From NCBI GenBank assembly GCA_019084025.1, contig JAHRBI010000002.1, forward strand, positions 434,001-498,000: a DNA stretch of 64,000 nucleotides, read 5' to 3'. How positions within the stretch are numbered: position 1 is the first letter of the stretch; each line of letters begins with the position of its first letter. A model generated the notes under the pieces. That model saw only the letters and a program-made list of their open reading frames with translations. It was not told the DNA's origin and searched no databases. Positions 18,354-26,630 of this stretch are shown here, in pieces. This stretch comes from Burkholderiaceae bacterium DAT-1. Lineage in GTDB: Bacteria; Pseudomonadota; Gammaproteobacteria; Burkholderiales; Chitinimonadaceae. Position numbers and translations under genes: made by a program.

Positions 18354-18386
18354 AAAAGGCACCCGATTCCTTGGGGATCGGGTGCC
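18354..18386 (-). terminator. Terminator after the exporter operon
   Basis: A perfect 10-bp stem (18358-18367 with 18377-18386) with a 9-nt loop is followed by TTTT on the minus strand. It lies between the permease stop and the regulator gene, separating exporter and regulator transcription units. Confidence 0.8.
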
Positions 18387-18407
18387 GTTGTGGCGAAATA
18401 GGCCGAC

Positions 18408-20837
18408 TTACTCGTAGCGCAGTGCCGCGTTGGGTGTGAGTGCAATGGCTCGCCGTGCAGGAATCAGGATGGCCATAAACAGTACGCTGGAAATCACCAT
18501 GGCAATCAGCACAATGGCCAGTGGAATCGCCAGCTCGCTGCGATAGAGAAATTCCTGCATTGCAATGGTGACCCCCCAGCCCATCAGCAAGCCTGTCGGC
18601 AGGCCAATCAGCAACTGACGCACCCCACGTTTTACCAGCATACGTAAGATGGCAGAATCGCTGGCGCCCACCGAACGACGCAGACCGACTTCCCAGGTAC
18701 GCAATGCGACGGAACGCGCAGTCATGCCGTAAATACCGCTGGTGGCAAGTAACAGACTGATCAGACCCAGCGCAACGCACCATGCCGCCAGAATATTGAA
18801 GCCGCCCTGGTTGGCATCGTGCAGTTCGTCAAAACTCATCAGCCGGGACGGGGCGATGGCACTATCCGCCAGTTGAACGGCAGCCGACAATCCCTGAATG
18901 GCGGTTTGCACGTCCGGGCCTGCAACGGCAATGGATAGCTCGGTGGGGATAGATTGTGAGATAGGCTGGAAAAGCGTTCCCAATCCACGCTCGTTCGTGC
19001 CACTCGGCGCGCCGTGCAGGACGGGCGTGACCACGCCTACCACTGTGACCCAGTGACCAGCCTTGTCAGGGTCATTCATCACGTATACACGTTTACCAAT
19101 TGGCGACGCCTTTGGCCAGAAGGACGTGGCCAGCGCGGAATCCACAACGGCAACGGGCAGCGTATCCAGACGGTCGTCCTGGGTAAAGGTACGGCCTTGA
19201 ATCAGTTTGATATCCAGTGTGCGGAAATAGTCGCCGTTCACAACATAGCGGTCGGCAACCGGTTCATGTCCCTTGTTGACCACCATGGCTTCTGGGTACA
19301 TGGGGGCACCCATACTCATGCCATCGCCGGGGAGGGTGTCACCCAGTGCCAGACGCAGGCCCCCCGATTGCGCGGCCAGGCCACGTTCGAGTCGTTGCCA
19401 GTATTGCGCGCGCAAGGCATCGGTGGTGTACGTGGAGCCCACGCCATTCAGTGCCAACCGTGCCGTCGCAATATCGTGGGTGCGGCAACCGTAGTCGGCG
19501 CGGGCAATCTGGTAAATGCTCCACGGAAGTACACATGCCGCCACCAGCAAGGTACAGCTCAGGGCAATCTGGGCGATCACCAGAAAGCTGCTGAACTTGC
19601 TGCCGGATTTGCTCTGGCCGTGCCGTGTGCCATCGCGCAGTACCTGCATGACATCCAGCTTAACGGCGTTGCGCGCGGGTACCAGTCCCACCATGACAGT
19701 TGTAAGTACAGCCAGCAGAATGGCCACGATGGATTCCCGCCAGCCGATGCCAAACTGGAACCAGAAGGGCAGAAAATCGCGTGCGCCGGGTGTATCCATC
19801 AGCGCCTTGCTGCTCAGGTCCAGCGTCCAGCCCGCAATGCAGATGGCAATGGCGGCAGCAACCAGTGACAGAATCAGACCCTCGCAGACCATTTGCCGGA
19901 CCAGCCGGTGCTGCGGCGCACCCAGCGCTGCGCGAATGGTGATTTCCTGCTGACGTTCGTTGCTCCGTGCCAGCAGGAGATTGCTGGTATTGATCCAGGT
20001 CAGCATCAGCAGCAAGCCGGCAGCACCACCTAATGTCAGATACAAGCCCAGGCCAGCGCGTGAGTTACCATGTACAAACGGAACTATTTTCGCGCCGAGA
20101 TTCTGGCTGGCTTTGCCCCATTCAGCAGCTTGCCGCTTGGCCATGACGCCGATTTCATTGCTGGCATCATCCAGAGATGCGTCGGGTTTGAGCCAACCCA
20201 TCACACTCACCCGGTTATCGTCACCGGGTGCGTATTTAACCGGCGGCTTGAATGGCAGCCATATCTGTTCGGACGTAGGAAAACGGAAGCCAGCAGGCAT
20301 GATGCCGACAATCGTTCCGGTTACGCCATTGACTTTGATGTGGCTGCCGATGATCGATGCGTCGCCACCCAGCCGCTTTTTCCATATGTCTGCGTTGATG
20401 ACTACGGCTAGTGGTGCGCCCGCTTCCGAGTCTGCACCTTGCAAGGTGCGCCCCATGATCGGCTGCACACCGTGGATCGCCCACATGCCCGGCGAGGTGT
20501 AGTACACCCGGAAGCTTTCCGCCAGCCGTGCGGTGCCGATTGAGGCATTGCGCGATTGCCCCGGCAGCAATTGCTCGAAGTGCGTCTGGTTTTTCTGAAA
20601 TTCGACAAAGGCCGCGTAGCGCACTTGATCGCCATTGGTGCGGCCATCGAATAATTCGTTGATCGCTGCCAGCCGCTCGAAATTCGGCCAGGGAAGATGC
20701 GCAAACCCGATCGCGTGCGCGACCGCATACATATAAATTGCAAAGGCGATGCCGGCTGACAAGGTCAGAATGGTCAGCAAGGAGAATCCGGGCGCCTTTA
20801 ATTGCAGGCGCAAGGCATAGCGCAGATCATTCCACAT
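18408..20837 (-). CDS. MacB-like ABC transporter permease
   Basis: The 809-aa membrane protein has a duplicated FtsX/MacB architecture: an N-terminal helix (about 18-38), a large periplasmic MacB_PCD domain (about 50-240), three helices (270-400), a helix near 425, a second periplasmic domain (450-640), and three helices at the C-terminus. There is no ATPase domain; the ATPase is a separate gene whose stop lies 2 bp upstream. Adaptor, ATPase and permease form a tripartite-type exporter energised in the periplasm. Family members export peptides, antibiotics or lipids; the substrate here is unknown. Confidence 0.9.
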   Translation of the reverse strand: MWNDLRYALRLQLKAPGFSLLTILTLSAGIAFAIYMYAVAHAIGFAHLPWPNFERLAAINELFDGRTNGDQVRYAAFVEFQKNQTHFEQLLPGQSRNASIGTARLAESFRVYYTSPGMWAIHGVQPIMGRTLQGADSEAGAPLAVVINADIWKKRLGGDASIIGSHIKVNGVTGTIVGIMPAGFRFPTSEQIWLPFKPPVKYAPGDDNRVSVMGWLKPDASLDDASNEIGVMAKRQAAEWGKASQNLGAKIVPFVHGNSRAGLGLYLTLGGAAGLLLMLTWINTSNLLLARSNERQQEITIRAALGAPQHRLVRQMVCEGLILSLVAAAIAICIAGWTLDLSSKALMDTPGARDFLPFWFQFGIGWRESIVAILLAVLTTVMVGLVPARNAVKLDVMQVLRDGTRHGQSKSGSKFSSFLVIAQIALSCTLLVAACVLPWSIYQIARADYGCRTHDIATARLALNGVGSTYTTDALRAQYWQRLERGLAAQSGGLRLALGDTLPGDGMSMGAPMYPEAMVVNKGHEPVADRYVVNGDYFRTLDIKLIQGRTFTQDDRLDTLPVAVVDSALATSFWPKASPIGKRVYVMNDPDKAGHWVTVVGVVTPVLHGAPSGTNERGLGTLFQPISQSIPTELSIAVAGPDVQTAIQGLSAAVQLADSAIAPSRLMSFDELHDANQGGFNILAAWCVALGLISLLLATSGIYGMTARSVALRTWEVGLRRSVGASDSAILRMLVKRGVRQLLIGLPTGLLMGWGVTIAMQEFLYRSELAIPLAIVLIAMVISSVLFMAILIPARRAIALTPNAALRYE

Positions 20838-20839
20838 AT

Positions 20840-21571
20840 TTACACCCCCAGAATCAAGGAGTGCGCAGGGGCGATACCCGACTCACCGACTTGATCGTCT
20901 ACCAGTCGGCCATCGAATAGCGATACGCGGCGTTTGGCCAGCGCAGCCGAGCGAGGATCATGCGTGACCATGCACAGCGTGGCACCATCTGCATGAATCT
21001 GCCGCAGCAGGTTCATCACCAGTTCGGCATTGCGCGAATCCAGATTACCGGTCGGCTCATCTGCGAGAATCAAACCCGGCTTGTTGACGATGGCGCGCGC
21101 AACGGCTACGCGCTGTTGCTGACCGCCCGACAATTGCGACGGGAAATGCCGTGCACGATGGCTCATATCTACTTTGGCCAGCGCCTCTGCGACCATCGCC
21201 TTGCATTCCTTGCGACTCAGGTCGTCGCGGTACAGCAGGGGTACACCCACATTTTCTTCGACATTCAGATCGGAAATCAGGTTGAACGCCTGAAATACAA
21301 AGCCGATTTCCCGGTTGCGGACATGTGCGCGCTCGCGATTGCTGAGTTTCAGCACGTCGCGCTCGTTCAGGTAATACGCGCCCTGTGTGGCGACATCCAG
21401 TAATCCCAGAATGCCGAGCAGCGTGGATTTCCCGCAACCTGACGGGCCGTTGATCGATACAAATTCGCCCTTGAGGATGCTCAGATGAATGTCATCGAGC
21501 GCGCGTGTTTCGAGTTCATCGGTCAGAAAGGATTTGCTGACGCCTGACAATTCAATGATGTGGCTGGACAT
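20840..21571 (-). CDS. ABC transporter ATP-binding protein (MacB/LolD type)
   Basis: This 243-aa ATPase has Walker [13 protein letters not shown], the Q-loop in FVFQAFNLI, signature [14 protein letters not shown], Walker [14 protein letters not shown] and the H-loop MVTHD. It belongs with the adjacent permease (2-bp gap). The start at 21571 follows AGGAGA with good spacing; the longer frame adds only basic residues. It probably drives the exporter of this cluster. Confidence 0.95.
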   Translation of the reverse strand: MSSHIIELSGVSKSFLTDELETRALDDIHLSILKGEFVSINGPSGCGKSTLLGILGLLDVATQGAYYLNERDVLKLSNRERAHVRNREIGFVFQAFNLISDLNVEENVGVPLLYRDDLSRKECKAMVAEALAKVDMSHRARHFPSQLSGGQQQRVAVARAIVNKPGLILADEPTGNLDSRNAELVMNLLRQIHADGATLCMVTHDPRSAALAKRRVSLFDGRLVDDQVGESGIAPAHSLILGV

Positions 21572-21708
21572 GGTGTCTCTTCTCCTGCGCAAAAATGCGG
21601 ATGTTCAGACTGCGAAAGACGCGCGCCGGTTGCCATGGTAGCGGAAAGACCCGCGGGCGACGTGTCGGGTTGGGGGCTGGGATGGCTCCAGGCAAGCGGG
21701 CTAAGCAT
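21523..21708 (-). CDS. Possible 61-codon small ORF between adaptor and ATPase genes
   Basis: A frame opens at an ATG (21706-21708) preceded by AAAGGAG with 5-nt spacing, formed by the adaptor's stop codon region, and runs 61 codons, ending 49 bp inside the ATPase gene in another frame. The predicted peptide is Pro/Ser/Ala-rich and has no recognisable domain or signal peptide. It may be a real small protein, a coupling ORF for the ATPase gene, or chance. I see the good ribosome site but no other support. Confidence 0.25.
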   Translation of the reverse strand: MLSPLAWSHPSPQPDTSPAGLSATMATGARLSQSEHPHFCAGEETPCPATSLNCQASANPF

Positions 21709-21718
21709 CGCGGCTCCT

Positions 21719-22969
21719 TTACCGGAGCTTGACCCGGTCAAAGTCGCGCCAAGCGGTTGTGTCGGAGACCACGATGCGGTCGCCGGGCTGTAAGCCCTGC
21801 TTGATGGCAATGCGATTGATGCCGGCGGTTCCAAAGGACACTCGCACGCGCTCGGCCATTCCGGAGGCATCTACGCGATAGATATTCATCTGTGTGTCTG
21901 CCTGTGCAAACACAGGGCGACCGACCTGAATCGTGTCGTTGATACGGGTGATATCAATGCTGCCTTCCACACTTAAATCCGGGCGGGCGCTGCGGGGCAG
22001 GGCTCCGGTCAGGCGCATGTCCACCTTCACCGTGCCATTGGCAACACTTGGGGCAATCCGCATGACTTCTGCTGCGATCAGTCCTGCGCGGGTATCGATT
22101 TGCCCGGTTTGCCCGACTGCAATGTCCCGTACCTGCGCCTCCTGAATCTGCAATTCGGCGTAGAGCTGTCCGGGGCGTACCAGCTTGGTGAGTGCCATGC
22201 CTGCCAAAACCGCCTGACCGGGCTGCAGATTCAGCTCCTGCACAATGCCATCTGCAGGTGCCTTGACTGAGAGTGCATCGCGAAGGTCCTGCGCGCGCTG
22301 CAAAGACTTTTTCAGGCGGGCGACATTGGCTTCGCGTGCTTCGATCTGTGCCTTGAGATTCGCCGCACCGCGATTGAGGCGCTCGCGCGCCAGCGCCAGA
22401 TTTTCGTGCTGCTGCTTGAAGTTGAGCTCGGTGGCCTGATAATCGAGCTTGGACACCATGCCATGTCTGATCAGCTCAGCCTGTACTGCGAGCTTTTGCC
22501 GTGCGGTTTCCTCGGTGAACTCTGCCGTCTTGATCATGGACTGCTGGTTTAGCTGCTCCATTTCGAGTTGGGTACGCGTGGCGCGCAATTCAGCCTCAGC
22601 CTGTTCCAGCGCCCAGCGATTTTCTTCTGTCAGCTGGCTCAGCGCCGGGTTGGTCAGCTGAACAAGCAGTTGTCCCGCTTCCACGCGCGTACCGGGCTGC
22701 ACCAGCACGCGCTCGACCCGCGCTTCACTCTGGGCAGCCAGCATGCGAACATCGAGTGCTCGCAATAATCCGTTGCCCTGCACGTTCACAACCATCTGCC
22801 CGCGTTCCACGGTACTAAGACTGACGGATGCTTTCTCGACAGACATGCCGGCAGGCTTGGCATTCAACCCCGCGATGACCACCCCGGCGAGTGCGGTCGC
22901 AGCGATGCCGATTTGAAACGAACGATGCCGCCAGAGCGGGCGTTTAACAGGTGCGCGTTGAATATCCAT
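21719..22969 (-). CDS. Periplasmic adaptor (membrane fusion protein, HlyD/MacA type)
   Basis: The 416-aa protein has one N-terminal membrane helix (about 15-35), a biotinyl-lipoyl half-motif, a long coiled-coil hairpin (about 105-210, rich in Q, E, L and A), the second lipoyl half (VKAPADGIVQELNLQPGQAV) and beta-barrel domains. It should link the inner-membrane permease to an outer-membrane channel, which is not encoded here. The start is placed at the ATG at 22969; another in-frame ATG lies 15 bp upstream and neither has a strong ribosome site. It is the first gene of the exporter operon, behind a sigma-54-like promoter. Confidence 0.88.
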   Translation of the reverse strand: MDIQRAPVKRPLWRHRSFQIGIAATALAGVVIAGLNAKPAGMSVEKASVSLSTVERGQMVVNVQGNGLLRALDVRMLAAQSEARVERVLVQPGTRVEAGQLLVQLTNPALSQLTEENRWALEQAEAELRATRTQLEMEQLNQQSMIKTAEFTEETARQKLAVQAELIRHGMVSKLDYQATELNFKQQHENLALARERLNRGAANLKAQIEAREANVARLKKSLQRAQDLRDALSVKAPADGIVQELNLQPGQAVLAGMALTKLVRPGQLYAELQIQEAQVRDIAVGQTGQIDTRAGLIAAEVMRIAPSVANGTVKVDMRLTGALPRSARPDLSVEGSIDITRINDTIQVGRPVFAQADTQMNIYRVDASGMAERVRVSFGTAGINRIAIKQGLQPGDRIVVSDTTAWRDFDRVKLR

Positions 22970-23006
22970 GGTGTGCGTATGCAAGTATCAAGTCAGACTG
23001 AATACA

Positions 23007-23021
23007 GCAGTTTGCGTGCCA
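23007..23021 (-). promoter_or_regulatory. Sigma-54 (-24/-12) promoter of the exporter operon
   Basis: The minus strand reads TGGCACGCAAACTGC. It has the invariant GG and GC dinucleotides 12 positions apart and matches TGGCAC-N5-TTGC except for one base. It lies 38 bp upstream of the adaptor start. The cluster encodes its own sigma-54 activator, which supports the call. Confidence 0.75.
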
Positions 23022-23083
23022 GGATGTTAAGTGATTGTTTCTTATGTGAATTGGTCTTGATGCGTGGCGGCATGTGATCTTGC

Positions 23084-23124
23084 CGTCTCGAAACTGGGAT
23101 AACGTCTGTCCCGGAAATGGGACA
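23084..23124 (-). promoter_or_regulatory. Tandem upstream activator sites
   Basis: A near-perfect 18-bp inverted repeat TGTCCC-N6-GGGACA (23107-23124) has a degenerate copy (23084-23101, 13 of 18 positions the same) exactly 23 bp away, about two helical turns. Both lie roughly 75-115 bp upstream of the -12 element, the usual place for enhancer sites of NtrC-type activators. Assignment to the regulator at 16935-18338 is inferred. Confidence 0.6.
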
Positions 23125-23153
23125 GAACAGATGAGATGAACTCCCTGCAAAGC

Positions 23154-23182
23154 AAAAAGCCACCTCAGCGAGGTGGCTTTTT
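23154..23182 (-). terminator. Terminator of map
   Basis: A 13-bp perfect stem (23154-23166 with 23170-23182) with a 3-nt loop has a run of five T on the minus strand, 21 bp after the map stop. It is symmetric and could also stop plus-strand transcription. Confidence 0.88.
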
Positions 23183-23203
23183 GTGCGGGCATGCGTTCGC
23201 GGA

Positions 23204-24019
23204 TTAGGCCGCTACAGCTGGTGCGCCAAAGTCCGGACGGGCAGGTGCCCCTTCGGAGGTGGTCAGGACTTCGTAGCCTGTATCGGTTACCAGAATCGTA
23301 TGCTCAAACTGCGCAGAGAGAGAACGATCCTTGGTCAGCACAGTCCAGCCATCTGCCATGACGCGGATGTCCTTACGGCCTGCATTGATCATCGGCTCAA
23401 TGGTGAAGATCATACCAGCCTTCAGTTCCAAACCTGTGCCCGGACGACCGTAGTGCAGCACCTGTGGTTCTTCGTGGAACTTTTTACCGATACCGTGGCC
23501 ACAGAATTCGCGTACCACCGAATAGCCAGCCTTTTCGGCGTGCTGTTGAATCGCCGCACCGATGTCACCCAGACGTGCGCCGGGTTTGACCTTGTCGATG
23601 CCGATCCACATGCATTCGTAGGTATTTTGCACCAAGCGGCGGGCTTGTGGCGTGACATTGCCCACGCAGAACGTACGGCTGGTATCGCCGTGATAGCCGT
23701 CCTTGATCACCGTGATATCGAGATTGACGATATCGCCGTCCTTCAGGGGCTTGTTGACCGGAATACCGTGACAAATCACCGCATTGACCGAGGTACAGAT
23801 TGACTTCGGAAACGGGGTGTAGCCGGGCGGACAGTAGTTCAGCGGAGCAGGGATGCAGCCCTGTACGTTGACCATATAGTCGTGGCACAGCTTGTCCAAG
23901 TGTTCGGTGGTGACACCCGGCACGACGTGCGGTGTGATGTAATCCAGCACTTCGCTGGCCAGTCGGCCGGCGATGCGCATCTTTTCAATATCAGTAGTGT
24001 TCTTGATAACAATGGACAT
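23204..24019 (-). CDS. map: Methionine aminopeptidase, type I
   Basis: The 271-aa cytosolic enzyme removes the initiator methionine from nascent proteins. The five metal ligands can be placed: two Asp in LDITVIKDGYHGDTSRTF, His in FCGHGIGKKFHEEP, Glu in FTIEPMIN and Glu in AQFEHTILVT. The length is normal for type Ia. It begins MSIVIKNTTDIEKMR. The expected rpsB/tsf neighbours are absent here, so this may be one of several map genes. Confidence 0.95.
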   Translation of the reverse strand: MSIVIKNTTDIEKMRIAGRLASEVLDYITPHVVPGVTTEHLDKLCHDYMVNVQGCIPAPLNYCPPGYTPFPKSICTSVNAVICHGIPVNKPLKDGDIVNLDITVIKDGYHGDTSRTFCVGNVTPQARRLVQNTYECMWIGIDKVKPGARLGDIGAAIQQHAEKAGYSVVREFCGHGIGKKFHEEPQVLHYGRPGTGLELKAGMIFTIEPMINAGRKDIRVMADGWTVLTKDRSLSAQFEHTILVTDTGYEVLTTSEGAPARPDFGAPAVAA

Positions 24020-24099
24020 GCGGGCGTCCGAAATAATCCGACCAAAATGCTAGGATAATCATCTACTCAGATAGATGCAATTTGATTTTTCACAACATA

Positions 24100-25122
24100 A
24101 TGATTTTTAAAGAATTTAATTATGCATCCGGATGGCTGTTACTGCGCTTCCGATTGCGGCAAACCGCGCCTCTGATGCGCGAAGCCTTACAGACGCATTC
24201 ACGTATCTTGCTGATATGTGCAATTTTTTGTTCGGATTTTCTCGGATCCATGCTGATCCAGACGCCTGAGATTCTGGCGACGCCTGTCGGTGCATTGCTC
24301 ACTCTGGACTGGCTGGGTGTGGCAAAAGGCTGGCTGATCTATTGTGCTTCCTGTCTGGCTTGGGGCGGGATCATGAAGCGCGTTTGGATCAATACTCATA
24401 TCTGGATGAGCGTACTGCCTGTTGGACGACAGGAGGCGAAGCTGATCGGCAGCATTCACTGGATGCTCATGCATGTGCCCGCATGGACGCTGATATCGGC
24501 TACAGTCATGTTTTGTCCATTTTCAATTTTGGTGATCCCAGCCATGGGTGCTGCGCTCATGGTGGCCATGCTGACTGCTCCGCCTGCAAGCCTCGAGGCA
24601 GAGACATTCGCTTGTTTGAGCAAACTACCTTCTGTTCGCATTCGCATTAGTCTTGCGCCCCTGCTACACGACTCACGCGGAGCACTCTATCTATGTCTCA
24701 TCGCGAGTGCGCTGAGTACGATGGCGATTCGGATGGTCATTCATACCCCTTTTGCCGGGCGCGTGCATGGACTGACCTGCCTCCTGATCGCACTCTTGAT
24801 CTGGGTCTGCTCACTGATGGTGATTCCACTGGCTCGCAACAGGGCGTTGGCCGTGGACTGGTTGAAGGCTTTACCCGGCGGTTGGCGGTCGATTCGTCGC
24901 TACGATCATCTGATTGTGGCGTGGCTTACCGTTGGATTAGTGTTGCCCGTGGTGATTCAGGCCTCGCAACAGTCGGGCGTACATCTACCGCTCTGGATGC
25001 TTGCCGGGCATGTGCTGCTGATTTGGGGCATGATCAACCTGAACGAACGCCACACCAGCCACGCCCCGTTTTTTGCGCCGCAGATTGCGCTTGCCTGGGC
25101 GGCGGCCACGGCATTTTTATAA
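24100..25122 (+). CDS. Polytopic membrane protein, probable ABC permease partner
   Basis: The 340-aa protein has about eight hydrophobic segments, including LLICAIFCSDFLG, GWLIYCASCLAWGG, LVIPAMGAALMVAML, LTCLLIALLIWVCSLMV and WLTVGLVLPVVIQ. It has no motif I can assign. The downstream ATPase gene starts 9 bp after its stop, so the two likely form a small ABC transporter. The start is uncertain: an in-frame TTG lies at 24082 and the ATG at 24100 has no clear ribosome site. No substrate can be proposed. Confidence 0.7.
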   Translation: MIFKEFNYASGWLLLRFRLRQTAPLMREALQTHSRILLICAIFCSDFLGSMLIQTPEILATPVGALLTLDWLGVAKGWLIYCASCLAWGGIMKRVWINTHIWMSVLPVGRQEAKLIGSIHWMLMHVPAWTLISATVMFCPFSILVIPAMGAALMVAMLTAPPASLEAETFACLSKLPSVRIRISLAPLLHDSRGALYLCLIASALSTMAIRMVIHTPFAGRVHGLTCLLIALLIWVCSLMVIPLARNRALAVDWLKALPGGWRSIRRYDHLIVAWLTVGLVLPVVIQASQQSGVHLPLWMLAGHVLLIWGMINLNERHTSHAPFFAPQIALAWAAATAFL

Positions 25123-25131
25123 AGTGACTGT

Positions 25132-25803
25132 ATGAACACGCCCTCTGAGCACCCCATCCTTCGGCTTGATGCGGTTGGCACTCGTTACAATAATCGCTGG
25201 CTTTTCCGACAGGTGAGCCTGACTTTACCTGCCGGTGTCTACGCGCTGACCGGCGCAAATGGGGCGGGCAAATCTAGTTGTTTGCGGATGCTGGCGGGTC
25301 TGCAGCCCATGCATGAAGGCCGAATGAGCCTGGACGGCTTACTGTATACACCGGATCAAGATGACTGGAAGCAACGGATTGGGTACGCGTCAGACAAACC
25401 GGATGCATGGCCTTCTATGCGGTTAGCAGATTTCTTTGAACTGATCGCGGGTTTCAAACGTACATCGCTTGTGTCTGTGCTGGATCACGCCGACCGGTAC
25501 GGATTGTCTGATCATCTCAATTCTACGTGGTCAGGGTTATCGCTGGGTACACGGAAAAAAGCTGTTCTGGTATCCGCATGGGCAGGAGAACCCGCAGTGC
25601 TCTTGCTGGACGAACCCAGTATTGCGCTCGATCATGCTGCGCGCACGGTATTAATAGAAGACATCCAGCACGTGGCCAGACGCGCAATCGTGCTGGCTGC
25701 AACGCATGACGACGAGATCATTCACCTCGGGTCAGAATTGTTAGTGAACAAACAGTCAATTTTGCAGGAATCTGATTTATCTCAAAGTTGTATGGTCAGG
25801 TAA
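25132..25803 (+). CDS. ABC transporter ATP-binding protein with divergent signature
   Basis: The 223-aa ATPase has Walker A TGANGAGKSSC, Walker B AVLLLDEPSIALD and an H-loop in AATHDDE. The signature motif is degenerate: WSGLSLGTRKK instead of LSGGQ. The length and GLSLGTRKK form resemble stand-alone ATPases of the CcmA/NatA branch. It is coupled to the membrane protein encoded just upstream (9-bp gap). Function unknown; an exporter or a lantibiotic-immunity-like role is possible but not shown. Confidence 0.82.
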   Translation: MNTPSEHPILRLDAVGTRYNNRWLFRQVSLTLPAGVYALTGANGAGKSSCLRMLAGLQPMHEGRMSLDGLLYTPDQDDWKQRIGYASDKPDAWPSMRLADFFELIAGFKRTSLVSVLDHADRYGLSDHLNSTWSGLSLGTRKKAVLVSAWAGEPAVLLLDEPSIALDHAARTVLIEDIQHVARRAIVLAATHDDEIIHLGSELLVNKQSILQESDLSQSCMVR

Positions 25804-25861
25804 GGCGTATTGTGCACTCATGCGCTGACCGAAACGGAAAGCGAACCTACTGGAGAAAAAC

Positions 25862-26461
25862 ATGAAGGCCAAATTCCTTGCTTCCCTGATCGCTACTGTT
25901 GCCATGTCCGCTGCCATGGCTGATGCCGGTGACCTGCTGGTCCGTGGCCGTGTGGTCAATGTTGGCCCGAGCGTAAGCACCTCTGACACCCTGTCGACCC
26001 TGAATGTCGATGTGAAGAAGGACACCATTCCTGAACTCGACTTCACCTACATGGTCACAGAAAACATCGGTGCTGAACTGATTCTGGGTACTTCGCGTCA
26101 CGAAGTGACCGCTGGTGGTGCAAGCCTGGGTAAGGTGAGCGTGCTGCCTCCGACCGTGACTGCACAATACCACTTCAGCCCGAAGGCTGACTTCCGTCCT
26201 TACGTGGGTGTCGGTGTGAACTACACCCGCTTCTACAGCAATGATCTGAAGGCTGGTTCGACCCCTCTCGATATCGACAAGAACAGCTTCGGTGGCGCTC
26301 TGCAAGCCGGTTTCGACGTCGCTATCAACAAGGACTGGTTTGTTAACTTCGACGTCAAGAAGGTCTGGCTGAAGACTGATGTGAAGGCAGCTGGTGCCAA
26401 TCTGGGTACCCTGACTATCAACCCGACCCTGATCGGTGTGGGTATCGGTACCAAGTTCTAA
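25862..26461 (+). CDS. ompW: OmpW family outer membrane protein
   Basis: The 199-aa precursor has a signal peptide (MKAKFLASLIATVAMSAAMA, cut near residue 20) followed by an eight-stranded barrel. The family features GDLLVRGRVVNVGPS near the N-terminus, ELDFTYMVTENIGAELIL, TAQYHFSP, FRPYVGVGVNYTRF and a C-terminal VGIGTKF ending in Phe are present. OmpW forms a narrow hydrophobic channel; in other bacteria it is linked to small hydrophobic molecules and stress. A GGAG lies 8 nt before the ATG. It is monocistronic with its own terminator. Confidence 0.93.
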   Translation: MKAKFLASLIATVAMSAAMADAGDLLVRGRVVNVGPSVSTSDTLSTLNVDVKKDTIPELDFTYMVTENIGAELILGTSRHEVTAGGASLGKVSVLPPTVTAQYHFSPKADFRPYVGVGVNYTRFYSNDLKAGSTPLDIDKNSFGGALQAGFDVAINKDWFVNFDVKKVWLKTDVKAAGANLGTLTINPTLIGVGIGTKF

Positions 26462-26495
26462 TACAAAAACGTCTCTCGAACAGGCAGTTTGCCAA

Positions 26496-26525
26496 GGGCA
26501 GCCGCGTAAGCGGACTGCCCTTTTT
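26496..26525 (+). terminator. Terminator of ompW
   Basis: The sequence GGGCAGCCGC / GCGG-A-CTGCCC forms a 10-bp stem with one bulged A and a GTAA loop, followed by TTTTT, 35 bp after the ompW stop. Confidence 0.85.
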
Positions 26526-26630
26526 CATGGTCAGTATCAAAGCATAAATGCGACAGCCATTGCCGAGCCTGCATTCCCCGCTTTCCGTGATGCTAGGATG
26601 AGTCCGGTGTGCTGATGACAGGATGGGTTG

